Shown: positions 9,302 through 17,896 of the stretch, one piece after another
Numbering within the stretch: position 1 is the stretch's first letter
Layout: each line of letters begins with the position of its first letter
From: Candidatus Zixiibacteriota bacterium
Lineage (GTDB): Bacteria > Zixibacteria > MSB-5A5 > UBA10806 > 4484-95
Assembly (NCBI GenBank): GCA_024231855.1
Contig: JAAEQD010000049.1
Coordinates: forward strand, 35,460 to 99,459
DNA length: 64,000 nt
Reading direction: 5' to 3'
Notes under the pieces: generated by a model
Told to the model about the DNA's origin: nothing
Databases searched by the model: none
The model's input: only the letters and a program-made list of their open reading frames with translations
Made by a program: the position numbers and the translations under genes

Positions 9302-9304
9302 ATT

Positions 9305-9586
9305 CTACTCCAGATGACGCTTTCGTGGATCGGGTCTACTGTCTTGCTTAGTACCGAATTTGGCTGAGTAGGTCCTGATAATAATATCGAGGTCATCAAA
9401 CGAGATATCGAATTTCTCGATGATTGTCAGACAGGCATGTTCATACGCCTGGCCGGCGGCCAATGTCCGGCTTTCCCCGCTGAAGCCATGGACGGTCAAA
9501 TATTCCATATATTTTACGCCATAGAAGTTATCCCACTGACTGGCTATATTCATTTCGTGCTTGTTTTCGTCTCCCCAAAGATCCAT
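9305..9586 (-). CDS. conserved-looking small acidic protein, unknown function
   Basis: 93 residues from the ATG at 9586, with AGGGAAG just upstream; a TTG at 9616 would add 10 residues. It is soluble, with no signal peptide or helix-turn-helix. The middle is probably helical (GQAYEHACLTIIEKFDISFDDLDIIIRTY) and the end is basic (RPDPRKRHLE). Host-like codon use suggests it is real. It is the last normal gene before the island boundary at 9772. Confidence 0.5.
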   Translation of the reverse strand: MDLWGDENKHEMNIASQWDNFYGVKYMEYLTVHGFSGESRTLAAGQAYEHACLTIIEKFDISFDDLDIIIRTYSAKFGTKQDSRPDPRKRHLE

Positions 9587-9771
9587 ATAGACTTCCCTTT
9601 TAAAATCAATTGACAATTACTCTATCGGCCAGAATAGACTGGCTATAAGTATTCTTTTAAGAATCGTTAAAAAGTATGTATCATTTCAGGTTTCAATATT
9701 GAACTTGTGAAGTTAGGCTGACGATAATTAACGTATAGGAAAAATTGTGCTCGCAGAACCATATTAAAAAC

Positions 9772-9817
9772 TACCCCCGACAGGACTCGAACCTGTTACC
9801 CTCTGCTTAGAAGGCAG
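9772..9817 (-). repeat. displaced 3' half of tRNA-Arg(UCU), outermost attachment-site copy
   Basis: 46 bases identical to the 3' half of the intact tRNA-Arg(UCU) (28154-28199), from the anticodon loop to the discriminator base. To its right the sequence departs from the tRNA and no 5' half is present, so it is not a functional tRNA. This is probably the original chromosomal 3' end, pushed 18 kb away by insertions. Confidence 0.85.
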
Positions 9818-10296
9818 GGGGCGTATTTTTCGGTATCACAAAATGTGATTCCATTGATAGATAACAACTTAGGGCGTCGCGGTTACCCTATTTTCGTAGT
9901 AAATCAGAGGCCCTATTTCTGCCCGGATTTAAGCTACTATTTAAACAAGAGCGCCTGATTACTACTCTATTCATTCCTGAAATTAAACTTGCTCAGAAAA
10001 AATAATTCAATAAAAATAATTTATTCAATACCGTACAATTACATAAAACGACCAATAACAGATCGGTTATCATAATAAGCTCGCTTTTATATGTTAAATA
10101 ATTATACCCTCAATATTTAATATCACATATCCTGTTAAGTTACAGTACAATTCATTTGTAATCGCACAAAAGACGTTTTAAGAATGAAAACAATTTTTCA
10201 CTTGCAATTTTAACTAAGTCTTATTAAATAGTGATTGAAATAACACTAATCAATGTAGTGGTTTTTTATTACTATTATCAAACATTGTTTATTTTT
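9818..10296. other. A+T-rich gene-free stretch in element A
   Basis: No convincing gene, RNA or promoter was found. It separates the outermost attachment-site copy from the VTT-protein gene. Confidence 0.4.
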
Positions 10297-10953
10297 ATGA
10301 ACCAATATTTACCAATCAAAAAGTTAGGATTGAATTCAGCGTCTTTACTTATTGTTTTAGCATTGTGCAGCTTTGTTATATTACCATTCCTTATCTTTGG
10401 ACCAGATTTCGAAAGTATTATAAAGTATCGGTTTTTACAGTCTGATAGATATGTTAGTTTTTTAATAGTAATAGTACTTTTGTCTATGGACATTGTTTTG
10501 CCTATTCCTTCTTCGGCAGTTAGTATATGGTCAGGATACTCCTTGGGTATTACTTGGGGTACAATTTCTACGTCAATTGGAATGACCGTTTCATGTATCA
10601 TTGGATATTTTTTAGGTAAACATTCTAGTTTTCTGCTATCAAAAAATAGCTTAAATAAATTTCGTCAAGTTGACAAAAGAGTAAGAGTATCAAGTATTAT
10701 TTTCTTTAGAGGTGTTCCCGTTTTAGCAGAGGCTTTTGCTATGGCAATGGGATTGGGAAATTACCCATTTAAAGAATTTCTGCTCTGGTCAACGTTAGCA
10801 AATATCGGTATTTCTTTTATATACGCCTTAGCAGGTTACATGGGAAATAATCTAAATAACATATTTTTAGTAGTACTATCAGCAATTGCTTTGCCAATAG
10901 TTTTTCAATTGTTAAAGTATTTAACATTAAGTAGGAGGCATAAAAATGTCTAG
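10297..10953 (+). CDS. VTT-domain (TVP38/TMEM64, DedA-like) membrane protein
   Basis: 218 residues from the ATG at 10297; a GTG at 10231 would give a longer form, and neither has a clear ribosome-binding site. About six hydrophobic helices. The VTT signature is visible: MDIVLPIPSSAVSIWSGY in the first half and FFRGVPVLAEAFAMAMGLG in the second, where relatives have F-R-x-x-P. Family members are inner-membrane proteins linked to lipid or small-solute movement. The gene is A+T-rich, lies inside element A, and overlaps the next gene by 8 bases, so the two products probably act together. Confidence 0.7.
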   Translation: MNQYLPIKKLGLNSASLLIVLALCSFVILPFLIFGPDFESIIKYRFLQSDRYVSFLIVIVLLSMDIVLPIPSSAVSIWSGYSLGITWGTISTSIGMTVSCIIGYFLGKHSSFLLSKNSLNKFRQVDKRVRVSSIIFFRGVPVLAEAFAMAMGLGNYPFKEFLLWSTLANIGISFIYALAGYMGNNLNNIFLVVLSAIALPIVFQLLKYLTLSRRHKNV

Positions 10954-11911
10954 CTATAAATTGGTCAAGAAGGTACTCGATCAAATCGTTGGCTGGGATG
11001 AATTTGGAGCACACGGTGCTTTTTGGAGAACACTGAGTAGAGATCAATTCATCTCATATAAAGTTTTTGGATATCAATTAGTTGAAGTCGGAAATGGCAA
11101 ATCATCTAATTTGGTAAAATCATTAAAAGGTGAATCTCCATTTGGCAGTAATATAGGAACTGAGGGCGCATTCTTTAGACGTATGCCCGCAGGTAGAACT
11201 GCTGCAACTGCAAGCCAAATAAATATTATTTCGAATTGGATCGATGCTGGATGCCCAGAACATGATGAAGCTGATAAATTAGCGCTGGAAGACATTAACT
11301 TTGTTGATACCAAATTTCACAATGCGTACTGGCGGGAATTTGATAATTGGGCAATGTTTAAAGCATCGGAAGAAACATCAAACGCCATTGGTATTTTTTT
11401 TCCAGTTGCATCTAAATGGTTCGAGTTTTCAAAGGGAATAATAGATGAATCAGAATGGTATAATTTAATAAAATCACCAAAGGTGCTTCTAGCCATTAAT
11501 TATTTATCTAGGAAACAGAAAGAAACTGTTGAGAAATACTATAATAGCCCAATCAATCAAGAATTGTTGTTTCAGTCTTATCAGCTTTTTGGAAAAGGCG
11601 AACTTCCACCCGATCCATTGAGACCGCAAGACCCAGAACACAAAATGAATGGAAAAGAGATGTGGTTTTTCTGGTCTGCTTTTGCCGATGCTTGCCTAAG
11701 GCTAGACATAGAATTGTTATTTTGGCAGATTGAAACACGTGCGGTGTTAATAGGCCTTCTGCATGATGGCTTATTTCGAGGAAGGTTTAATGTTGAAGGT
11801 TATTCGCCTACTGATGCGGGTGCCGAGAGTATCATCAAGGATATTTCTTCAATCCATGACGATTTATTGATTGAGGTGCTTTTAGAAAAAATGATTCAAA
11901 GTGGCATTTAA
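10946..11911 (+). CDS. unknown soluble protein coupled to the VTT membrane protein
   Basis: 321 residues. The ATG overlaps the end of the VTT gene by 8 bases and has GGAGG upstream, so translation is coupled. Residues about 70-110 contain RMPAGRTAATASQINIISNW then IDAGCPE, resembling the MPxG...I..WI..G segment near the C-terminus of some c-type cytochromes and oxidases. There is no CxxCH haem site. The rest is helical and rich in Trp and Phe, with no signal peptide. I do not recognise the family. Its place as cargo of a tRNA-borne element suggests an accessory role such as stress or defence, which is inference. Confidence 0.65.
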   Translation: MSSYKLVKKVLDQIVGWDEFGAHGAFWRTLSRDQFISYKVFGYQLVEVGNGKSSNLVKSLKGESPFGSNIGTEGAFFRRMPAGRTAATASQINIISNWIDAGCPEHDEADKLALEDINFVDTKFHNAYWREFDNWAMFKASEETSNAIGIFFPVASKWFEFSKGIIDESEWYNLIKSPKVLLAINYLSRKQKETVEKYYNSPINQELLFQSYQLFGKGELPPDPLRPQDPEHKMNGKEMWFFWSAFADACLRLDIELLFWQIETRAVLIGLLHDGLFRGRFNVEGYSPTDAGAESIIKDISSIHDDLLIEVLLEKMIQSGI

Positions 11912-12388
11912 AATCAAACAATTAAAAGGCCAAAAAAAGGCTATCAATCCACCGTGTTGTTTCGGTTCTGCACCAATGATTGGGTACAGTAAAGTATTAA
12001 TGTTTCGTGTAAAGCACCCCTTTTCAATGAGAACCTGCAGATTGATAGAGCGAAGTTGGCTTTTCATAGATATTCTATTTTCTAATAAAGCACATTTCAT
12101 TTGTTTTAAACTTATCATAAGATAAAACCGGATCATGATGTCTGTATATTCTTCGTCCTAAATAAGTTTTCCAGGCCATATTTTTAAATCCCCAATTCTT
12201 AAAAGACTATATACACCTATCAATCATTGCTCAGTTTTCAATGTTATCATTAACCAATTGCATTTTAACTTAAAAGTCATTCAATGTCAAGATGGATTCG
12301 CAATAATAAGATACTTACATACCTATAATACGCTTGTCAAATACCTTTAATGGAAATCAAAATTCCTGAAGTTGCCCTAAAAAGAAAC
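11912..12388. other. gene-free stretch at the right end of element A
   Basis: Only short overlapping open frames are present, none with a ribosome-binding site or recognisable sequence. No clear terminator was seen. Confidence 0.4.
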
Positions 12389-12441
12389 TACCCCCGACAG
12401 GACTCGAACCTGTTACCCTCTGCTTAGAAGGCAGATGCTCT
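12389..12441 (-). repeat. displaced 3' part of tRNA-Arg(UCU), second attachment-site copy
   Basis: 53 bases identical to 28154-28206 of the intact tRNA, seven bases longer than the outer copy. Both displaced copies share a few flanking bases (AAACTAC) not found at the intact gene. The intact integrase gene starts 35 bases to the right, the usual place for an attachment site beside its integrase. Confidence 0.85.
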
Positions 12442-12475
12442 CTGAAATCAACCTAACTCGTTGGGAGGCAACGAA

Positions 12476-13423
12476 ATGGAAAATCGGAGAACATCTGACT
12501 TGCTTGAATCTTTCATCTGCGATTGTCACTATCGCAACCTGTCAGAAAAGGCTATAGCCGAATACCGCTGGTATCTGCTGTATATCAAAAAGCAATGCGG
12601 GGACCTTCTTGCGGTAGACAGACAGATGATAAAACAACTGGTGATAGATCGGCTCGGCGCTGGTTTGTCGCCTGTTACAGTCAATCACTACGTTAAAGCA
12701 ATCAAGGTTTTTTACTCATTCTTGCTAAGAGAAGAAATCATTGCTGATAATCCTATGGCGAAACTGGCCAAAGTAATCGAGCCCAAAAAGGTGAAGTCTG
12801 TTCTGGATGTCGACAAAGTTTCAAGACTTATCGCTATTATTCCATCCAGGACATTCTATCATGCCAGAGACAAGGCAATGATCACGCTTATTTGGGACAC
12901 GGCAATTAGGCTCAAGGAAGTCTTATTAATTCATGCTTCTGACCTTAATCTTCAATTCAGAACCATCAAGATAAAAGGCAAGGGCAATAAGGAACGGGTT
13001 GTACCATTTGGCCAGAAGGCCAAAAGGGAATTAATAAAATACTTGAAATTTCGGGATAGTATAGATTCGACATTCATATTCTGTGCAAGAGATGGCTTAT
13101 CAATTAGTCCACGAAACTTCCAGCGAACTCTAACAAAATACGGTAATAAAATCGGTATTAAAGTATCTCCCCACTTACTCAGGCATAGCTCAGCCACTTT
13201 TTTGGCTAAGAGTGAAATGCCCGCTCAACACATCCAAATCTTGCTGGGCCATTCAAGTTTAAGCACTACTCAACGCTACATTAACCAGATTGTTAATCAG
13301 GAGGGGCTGAAATCAGCCATAGGAGGTTATCGCCTGGAGATCGGATATGTTAGTCTCATATATGATATACCGCACGTAACTAGATGCAAGACCGGGGGTG
13401 TATACCTTACTTTATATATGTGA
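12476..13423 (+). CDS. tyrosine recombinase / integrase, intact
   Basis: 315 residues from the ATG at 12476, preceded by GGGAGG. It has an N-terminal SAM-like core-binding domain (about 5-95) and a C-terminal catalytic domain. All active-site residues can be seen: Arg145 (TAIRLKE), Lys169 (KGKGNKER), His233 and Arg236 (HLLRH), His259 (LLGHSS) and Tyr268 (QRYIN). A tail of about 30 residues follows the usual end. It most resembles XerD-like integrases of integrative elements and probably recombines the tRNA-Arg(UCU) attachment site beginning 35 bases upstream. Confidence 0.93.
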   Translation: MENRRTSDLLESFICDCHYRNLSEKAIAEYRWYLLYIKKQCGDLLAVDRQMIKQLVIDRLGAGLSPVTVNHYVKAIKVFYSFLLREEIIADNPMAKLAKVIEPKKVKSVLDVDKVSRLIAIIPSRTFYHARDKAMITLIWDTAIRLKEVLLIHASDLNLQFRTIKIKGKGNKERVVPFGQKAKRELIKYLKFRDSIDSTFIFCARDGLSISPRNFQRTLTKYGNKIGIKVSPHLLRHSSATFLAKSEMPAQHIQILLGHSSLSTTQRYINQIVNQEGLKSAIGGYRLEIGYVSLIYDIPHVTRCKTGGVYLTLYM

Positions 13424-13730
13424 AAAATATCGCGTAGAATGACACGCAGCTTTCCACGCAATCGCAAGGGGGGCCTGTCGCTAGTCCCCAGGGGCGGTAC
13501 CTGGCTTTTTTGATAACAAATTTTTCATTATTTAACGCTTGTTTACCCGTTAATTAGCTCATTTTGCTAGGTATTTACAAGTTGTTGCCCGTCCGTTTGT
13601 ACAGATTTCATACAATAAAAACTTAAAAATACGCATTTTTGTCGTATTGACAAACCGATATTATTTCCGATATTACATATAAGGCGTATAAGCCGTATAA
13701 GTATACTTAACCTTTAACAGGGAGTGACAA
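13424..13730. other. regulatory region upstream of the element B backbone genes
   Basis: No gene. It contains the promoter at 13647-13674 and, just after it, a tandem GTATAAG-type repeat (about 13684-13707) that could be an operator for an element-encoded regulator. Confidence 0.45.
13647..13674 (+). promoter_or_regulatory. sigma-70-type promoter with adjacent operator-like repeat
   Basis: TTGACA (13647-13652), 16-base spacer, GATATT (13669-13674). Two or three spaced copies of a GTATAAG-like unit follow before the gene at 13731. Confidence 0.5.
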
Positions 13731-14066
13731 ATGAAAACAGAACAACAAAAACAACATTGGCTTGAGAATCGCAAGCTGGAGACTGCTGAAGTCTTAAACC
13801 GCTTGCCCATTGATGTCAAACCTTATGCCTACATTGTAGGTGTTTGGGTCTGGATCGAATTTGAACAAAAACCAGACCGCTTGACATTAGATTCTATTAA
13901 AGAGATCGGTTTTAGCTGGAATAATCGGCGCAAGGTCTGGCAACACCCTTGCGGATGTTTTAGGCCAAGTTCCACCGATGATCCAAGATTCAGATTTGGA
14001 GCCGTACCGGTTCAATCATCCATAAATGATGATCTTAAGCAAAACACAGTATCAGCTAACCTTTAA
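13731..14066 (+). CDS. small mobile-element protein, unknown function
   Basis: 111 residues with GGGAG upstream. The core reads GVWVWIEFEQKP, then GFSWNNRRKVWQHPCG. This Trp-rich pattern recurs in small proteins of plasmids, phages and integrative elements; its role is not known to me. No signal peptide or membrane segment. It is the first gene of a rightward cluster with the clamp-loader remnant (13 bases later) and the DUF6573 protein, all mobile-element backbone. Confidence 0.6.
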   Translation: MKTEQQKQHWLENRKLETAEVLNRLPIDVKPYAYIVGVWVWIEFEQKPDRLTLDSIKEIGFSWNNRRKVWQHPCGCFRPSSTDDPRFRFGAVPVQSSINDDLKQNTVSANL

Positions 14067-14079
14067 ACAGGAGTAAACA

Positions 14080-14725
14080 ATGAGCAAACTTGCAGAAAAA
14101 TACAGGCCAAGATCGCTAGATTAGATTATCGGCCAGGATAAAATCGTTAATAATCTGGACCGATTAAGAGGATCGACAGGATTAGGCGGGTATGCCTACT
14201 GGCTAACAGGCCAAAATGGAACCGGCAAAACATCGCTGGCTTTGATTATTGCCGATTTTGTAGCTGGATCGAAGTTTACTACCATCGAATCAATCGGCAG
14301 AGAATTAACGATCAATACCATAAGGGAATTAGTCTTGCGCTGGCGATCCTTGCCTTTATACGGCACTGGCCATGCTCTAATAGTCAATGAAGCTCATGGC
14401 CTATCTAAGCCGGTAATAGAGAAGTTTCTAGACGTTTTGGAAAACTTGCCCGATTATGTTGTTGTGATCTTCACCACTACTAATGATGGTAATGATCTTT
14501 TTGAGGAGCAATTAGATAGTTCACCTTTTGCTAGTAGATGCCTATCGATCAATTTAACTAGTCGTGGATTGTGCAATGTGTTTGCCAATAGAGCTAAAGA
14601 AATAGCAGTAAATGAGGGATTAGACGGCAAAGCCGATTGAATCTTATATCAAGCTGGCCAAAACTTGCCGGAATAACTTAAGGCAGATGCTATCCGAAAT
14701 TGAAGCCGGTTCAATGCTGGCTTAA
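14080..14725 (+). pseudogene. clamp-loader-like AAA+ ATPase broken by a stop codon and a frameshift
   Basis: The ATG at 14080 follows CAGGAG. The product begins MSKLAEKYRPRSLD, then meets TAG (14122-14124, codon 15) where relatives have Glu, and continues IIGQDKIV. The AAA+ core is readable: Walker A GQNGTGKTS, Walker B LIVNEAHG, sensor 1 FTTTN. Near 14629-14631 an extra A shifts the frame; removing it restores [17 protein letters not shown] and a natural end at 14725. Intact length would be about 214 residues, similar to small RFC/DnaX-like ATPases of mobile elements. Two lesions make a true pseudogene more likely than recoding or one sequencing error. Confidence 0.75.
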
Positions 14726-14754
14726 ACCATTAACCTAATCAAGAGGAAAACAAG

Positions 14755-15156
14755 ATGGAATCAAATGAAAACAATCTATTAGAGAATGCTAAAATCATCT
14801 ATGCCTATACAAGAACGCAAGCTATTGATGATGGCGTATTAGATGATGTATCGAAATTGGCCAAAGAAGCAGGATTTAAATTCCCCGTAGCGGTCACTTG
14901 TGGACTTTGGGCCGAAGTTATTAAACCGGATGAAGCCAGTAAAGCTATCGGCCAGAGTGAAACCGGCAGACTTTGGGATATTCTCATGATTTTACGTGTT
15001 GCTATCCGCAAATCCGACAATACCGACATAATCCTATTCTCTCCCCTATTCGTTTTTAATGGAGAACAGCCAATAGCCAAACAGCTAAAAGCGGTCTGCG
15101 GCCCTGGGGATGATTTTGAGCCGGTCATTACAATAATGCTGCCTAATGAGGATTAG
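14755..15156 (+). CDS. DUF6573-family mobile-element protein
   Basis: 133 residues, ATG after AAGAGGAAA. It shows the conserved blocks of this plasmid/ICE family: YTRTQAIDDGVLDDVS, AGFKFPVAVT, GRLWDILM, and a C-terminal GPGDDFEPVITIMLP. The function of the family is unknown; it is almost always found on conjugative or integrative elements. It follows the broken clamp-loader gene by 29 bases. Confidence 0.8.
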   Translation: MESNENNLLENAKIIYAYTRTQAIDDGVLDDVSKLAKEAGFKFPVAVTCGLWAEVIKPDEASKAIGQSETGRLWDILMILRVAIRKSDNTDIILFSPLFVFNGEQPIAKQLKAVCGPGDDFEPVITIMLPNED

Positions 15157-15279
15157 GCGATTTAGTTAAATTGTTCATTGAAAAACGAAGATTTAAGTAG
15201 AGGGATAGGTTATAATAACGATTATTAAGCCAATATTTATAATGCCTATGTCAAATAATGACTTTGCCAATAATAAAAA

Positions 15280-15308
15280 GCGGGATGCTGGTTGTGGCCA
15301 GCACCCCT
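15280..15308. other. hairpin in the gap before the serine recombinase
   Basis: A nearly perfect inverted repeat (GGGATGCTGG ... CCAGCACCCC) without a T run. It could be a recombination-site arm or an RNA structure. The 247-base gap (15157-15403) shows no gene. Confidence 0.35.
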
Positions 15309-15403
15309 ACAGAAAAGTCGTCCACGCTAAATGGCAAACCCTCTGCTTGATTATTCATAGCAATCTTATTGCCAAAAAGCAATAGATTTTGGAGTTATCG
15401 ATT

Positions 15404-16108
15404 ATGACAAAACAGAAAATAAAAGCGGTCGGCTACTGTCGGGTATCGACCGATGAGCAAGCTCAAGATGGCTTATCGCTGGATTATCAACAAAGCCGAA
15501 TCAAGGCCTATGCCGAATCCCAGGACTGGAGCCTAATCGGATTCTATGTAGATGCCGGTTATTCAGGCAAAAACACTAATCGGCCAGAGTTCCAGCGAAT
15601 GATTAGCGATCTTCAATCTGGCAAAGCTGATATACTGATAGTCCTAAAGCTCGACAGAATCACCCGTAAACAGCGGGATTTACTCAACCTGCTTGAGGGA
15701 CTACTGGAGCCATCAGGAATAGGTTTTAAGAGCGTTCAGGAGTCTTTTGACACGTCTACGGGCATGGGCAAGGCATTTATTGGTATGGTTTCGGTTTTCG
15801 CTCAGCTTGAGGGCGATATGATATCCGAACGTACAATCAGCATATTGAGGAATAAGCGCGAAAATGGCAAATGGGTTGGGCGTATACCCTATGGTTTCCA
15901 GATTAATAATGGCAAGCTCATTGAGGATTTAAAGCAAATGGAGGTGATTAAAAGAATCAAACGATTAAAGAATCGAGGTAAGACAGTCAGGCAGATTTCA
16001 AACCTTTTTCCCCTATCAATAGCTACAATAAGCCGCTTGACTTCTATCCATTTAAGTAAGTATAAATCAAAGTATCTCAAGGGAAACGGGCAATTTCCTG
16101 TTTCTTAA
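15404..16108 (+). CDS. serine recombinase (resolvase/invertase family)
   Basis: 234 residues from the ATG at 15404, which has GGAG nine bases upstream; a TTG at 15389 overlaps that site. The resolvase catalytic domain occupies about 1-140, with the active-site Ser in GYCRVSTDEQ, then VDAGYSGKNTNRPEF and LKLDRITR. A short linker and a helix-turn-helix (KTVRQISNLFPLSIATISRL) follow. It is longer than classic resolvases (about 185) but far shorter than large serine integrases. It may resolve or invert parts of element B. Confidence 0.9.
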   Translation: MTKQKIKAVGYCRVSTDEQAQDGLSLDYQQSRIKAYAESQDWSLIGFYVDAGYSGKNTNRPEFQRMISDLQSGKADILIVLKLDRITRKQRDLLNLLEGLLEPSGIGFKSVQESFDTSTGMGKAFIGMVSVFAQLEGDMISERTISILRNKRENGKWVGRIPYGFQINNGKLIEDLKQMEVIKRIKRLKNRGKTVRQISNLFPLSIATISRLTSIHLSKYKSKYLKGNGQFPVS

Positions 16109-16138
16109 ACGCTCGGTTTTGAAACAAGGTAGCAATAT

Positions 16139-16345
16139 ATGACAAAGAATACAGATAAGCCAAGTGCAGAGCAAAGAGTCAAAGAAGGCTGGATTCGCCA
16201 AACTTATGTGGTTAGAAAAGAGACAGCCGAAAAGGTCAAACGTCATTCATATTGGGGCAGGCTTGCAATTAAGGACATTGTTGATACCGCATTGACCGAA
16301 TATCTCAAGGGCAAAAATACCAAACCTATCCCAGATAAAAAATAA
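16139..16345 (+). CDS. small ribbon-helix-helix-like protein of the mobile element
   Basis: 68 residues, ATG after AAGGTAG. The pattern RQTYVVRKETAEKVKRHSYW then IKDIVDTALTEYLKG fits a beta strand plus two helices, as in small CopG/Arc-like DNA-binding proteins of plasmids. It lies 30 bases after the serine recombinase and ends at a strong terminator, so the two probably share a transcript. It could regulate the recombinase (inference). Confidence 0.55.
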   Translation: MTKNTDKPSAEQRVKEGWIRQTYVVRKETAEKVKRHSYWGRLAIKDIVDTALTEYLKGKNTKPIPDKK

Positions 16346-16373
16346 AGCCGTCGAGCATAAAAACCCGACGGCT
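16346..16373. terminator. bidirectional rho-independent terminator
   Basis: 8-bp stem AGCCGTCG/CGACGGCT with a 12-base loop between convergent genes. It marks the change from mobile-element backbone to cargo. Confidence 0.7.
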
Positions 16374-16394
16374 AATTTACTTATAATCCAAAAT

Positions 16395-17888
16395 CTATTT
16401 CAATAGCACTATCTTCTTCGATTGCGTATACCCATCTGCCGTAACCCTATAGAAGTATATGCCTGAACTCAAGCCTTTAGCATCGAAAACAATTGAATGA
16501 TCGCCGGCTGGCTTGGTTTCATTCAAAGGAGTCGCCACTTTCTGGCCTAACAGGTTATACATCTCAATTGTTACATGAGATTGATTGGGTATTGAGAATG
16601 ATATCTGACATCGGGCGTTGAAGGGATTGGGATATGCATCATAGAGCACGAACGATTCTGCCACCGGTGCAGTCCCAAACAATTCGGGATCGATCAAGCC
16701 ATTGGCCTTGAAACCGGTAACAGGTTTCTTTGATGAGCAACCGCCCTCGATGATATATGATTGCAGGCCGGAAAAACGATAGTAGAACTCGAATACCAAC
16801 GCTTCGGCGACGCCGTGATACGTATCGATCACAATATTTGTAGGATAGTTTAGTTGGCCAGGTTCTTCGCCCAGCTCGCCGAATGGCTCATAGGGTATCA
16901 TTATTGATGGTTCAAATATTTCGATTTTTCCGGTTGCGGAATTGGCCGCATAAACCCGCCCATAGTCATCACAAGCGATTCCGCCAACTCTGGCGAAATC
17001 CTGACCATGATCCATTCCCCATATTGACGCGAAATCTGGCGTTCCGCCAGGGCCTGATGTCAGATAGAGGAGAGGGTGATTGACTTCCTCGGTGATGAAG
17101 ATCGCCGTTTTGCCCACGATGGTGTCGGGGAAACAGGCAACGGAGACAGGATTATGCAGTACCTCAACAAGGTCTTGATTGGCTGACCATCCGATTTCAT
17201 GCCATGAACCCCTAAAACTTCCATCTATACCAAACTTACTCAATGAACCATCATTATTGAATGTGCCAACATCGACAATATATAACTCGACATTTTCCTG
17301 GATTCCGTCACCATAAGCGCTAATCGCTACATCCATTGGATATTGAAGGTAGCCCTCGCCGATTGAGCGATTAAATTTAAGTTTACCGCCTTCGGAATCA
17401 GGTTGATAAGCCAGTTCGACTATCCGACCATTTCCCCGATCAGCCACATAGATAACATCATTGGCTGGATCGAATAAACGATTCTTTGCGTTTGTATCCA
17501 TCCCCGATGGCGCTCTCAGCCCACCGCCATCTTCGCATTTATAAGCGCTGATTAACTCCAGGCTTCGCTTTGCACCGGGCACAAGGTTTTTGCACTGCCA
17601 AATCGTCAGCCTGTTCATACCGACGTCGGAAATAATCAATATATCCAGAATATTCCCATCAACCTCCACATGAAGGAATACGCCGTCAAAGGGATTGACG
17701 AATATACAGGCGTATCTATTAGTCATATCCAATGCGAATTCGACATTAAATTCGTCAATACCGTCAACCATTAGAAAATCAGTTTGATGAATCACCGGCT
17801 CCGGGTAGATATGCAGTGGCTGGGCGGAGACCATAGCAGCAACTAGAATTATGCCGAAAACAATCAATATTTTTTTATATACTTTCAT
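16395..17888 (-). CDS. secreted NHL/propeller-type protein with C-terminal sorting domain
   Basis: 497 residues. Signal peptide 1-22 (ends VSAQ). The body has repeats such as RLFDPANDVIYVADRGNGRI and YGRVYAANSATGKIEIF, typical of NHL-like beta-propellers. The last 80 residues form a por-secretion-tail-like domain: DAYPNPFNARCQISF, IEMYNLLGQKV, GLSSGIYFYRVTADGY, ending KKIVLLK. It is probably exported and anchored or released by a type IX-like route, though no such machinery is seen here. Last gene of a leftward three-gene set, 8 bases after the preceding gene. Confidence 0.8.
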   Translation of the reverse strand: MKVYKKILIVFGIILVAAMVSAQPLHIYPEPVIHQTDFLMVDGIDEFNVEFALDMTNRYACIFVNPFDGVFLHVEVDGNILDILIISDVGMNRLTIWQCKNLVPGAKRSLELISAYKCEDGGGLRAPSGMDTNAKNRLFDPANDVIYVADRGNGRIVELAYQPDSEGGKLKFNRSIGEGYLQYPMDVAISAYGDGIQENVELYIVDVGTFNNDGSLSKFGIDGSFRGSWHEIGWSANQDLVEVLHNPVSVACFPDTIVGKTAIFITEEVNHPLLYLTSGPGGTPDFASIWGMDHGQDFARVGGIACDDYGRVYAANSATGKIEIFEPSIMIPYEPFGELGEEPGQLNYPTNIVIDTYHGVAEALVFEFYYRFSGLQSYIIEGGCSSKKPVTGFKANGLIDPELFGTAPVAESFVLYDAYPNPFNARCQISFSIPNQSHVTIEMYNLLGQKVATPLNETKPAGDHSIVFDAKGLSSGIYFYRVTADGYTQSKKIVLLK

Positions 17889-17896
17889 ATGTTCTC

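Larger units (their letters stand above)
9772..12441. mobile_element. left sub-element (element A), about 2.6 kb, without integrase
   Basis: It is bounded by the tRNA-Arg(UCU) copies at 9772-9817 and 12389-12441. It is visibly A+T-rich compared with both sides and holds two translationally coupled genes and no recombinase. It may have moved with a neighbour's integrase, or may have lost its own by deletion. Confidence 0.55.

Noticed and set aside
11901..12125. Short forward frame at the end of element A
   Set aside because: It overlaps the end of the preceding gene, and its sequence shows no protein-like pattern.
14122..14124. Amber codon as evidence for stop-codon recoding
   Set aside because: The same gene has a frameshift and no other gene in the window has an in-frame TAG, so decay or error is simpler.
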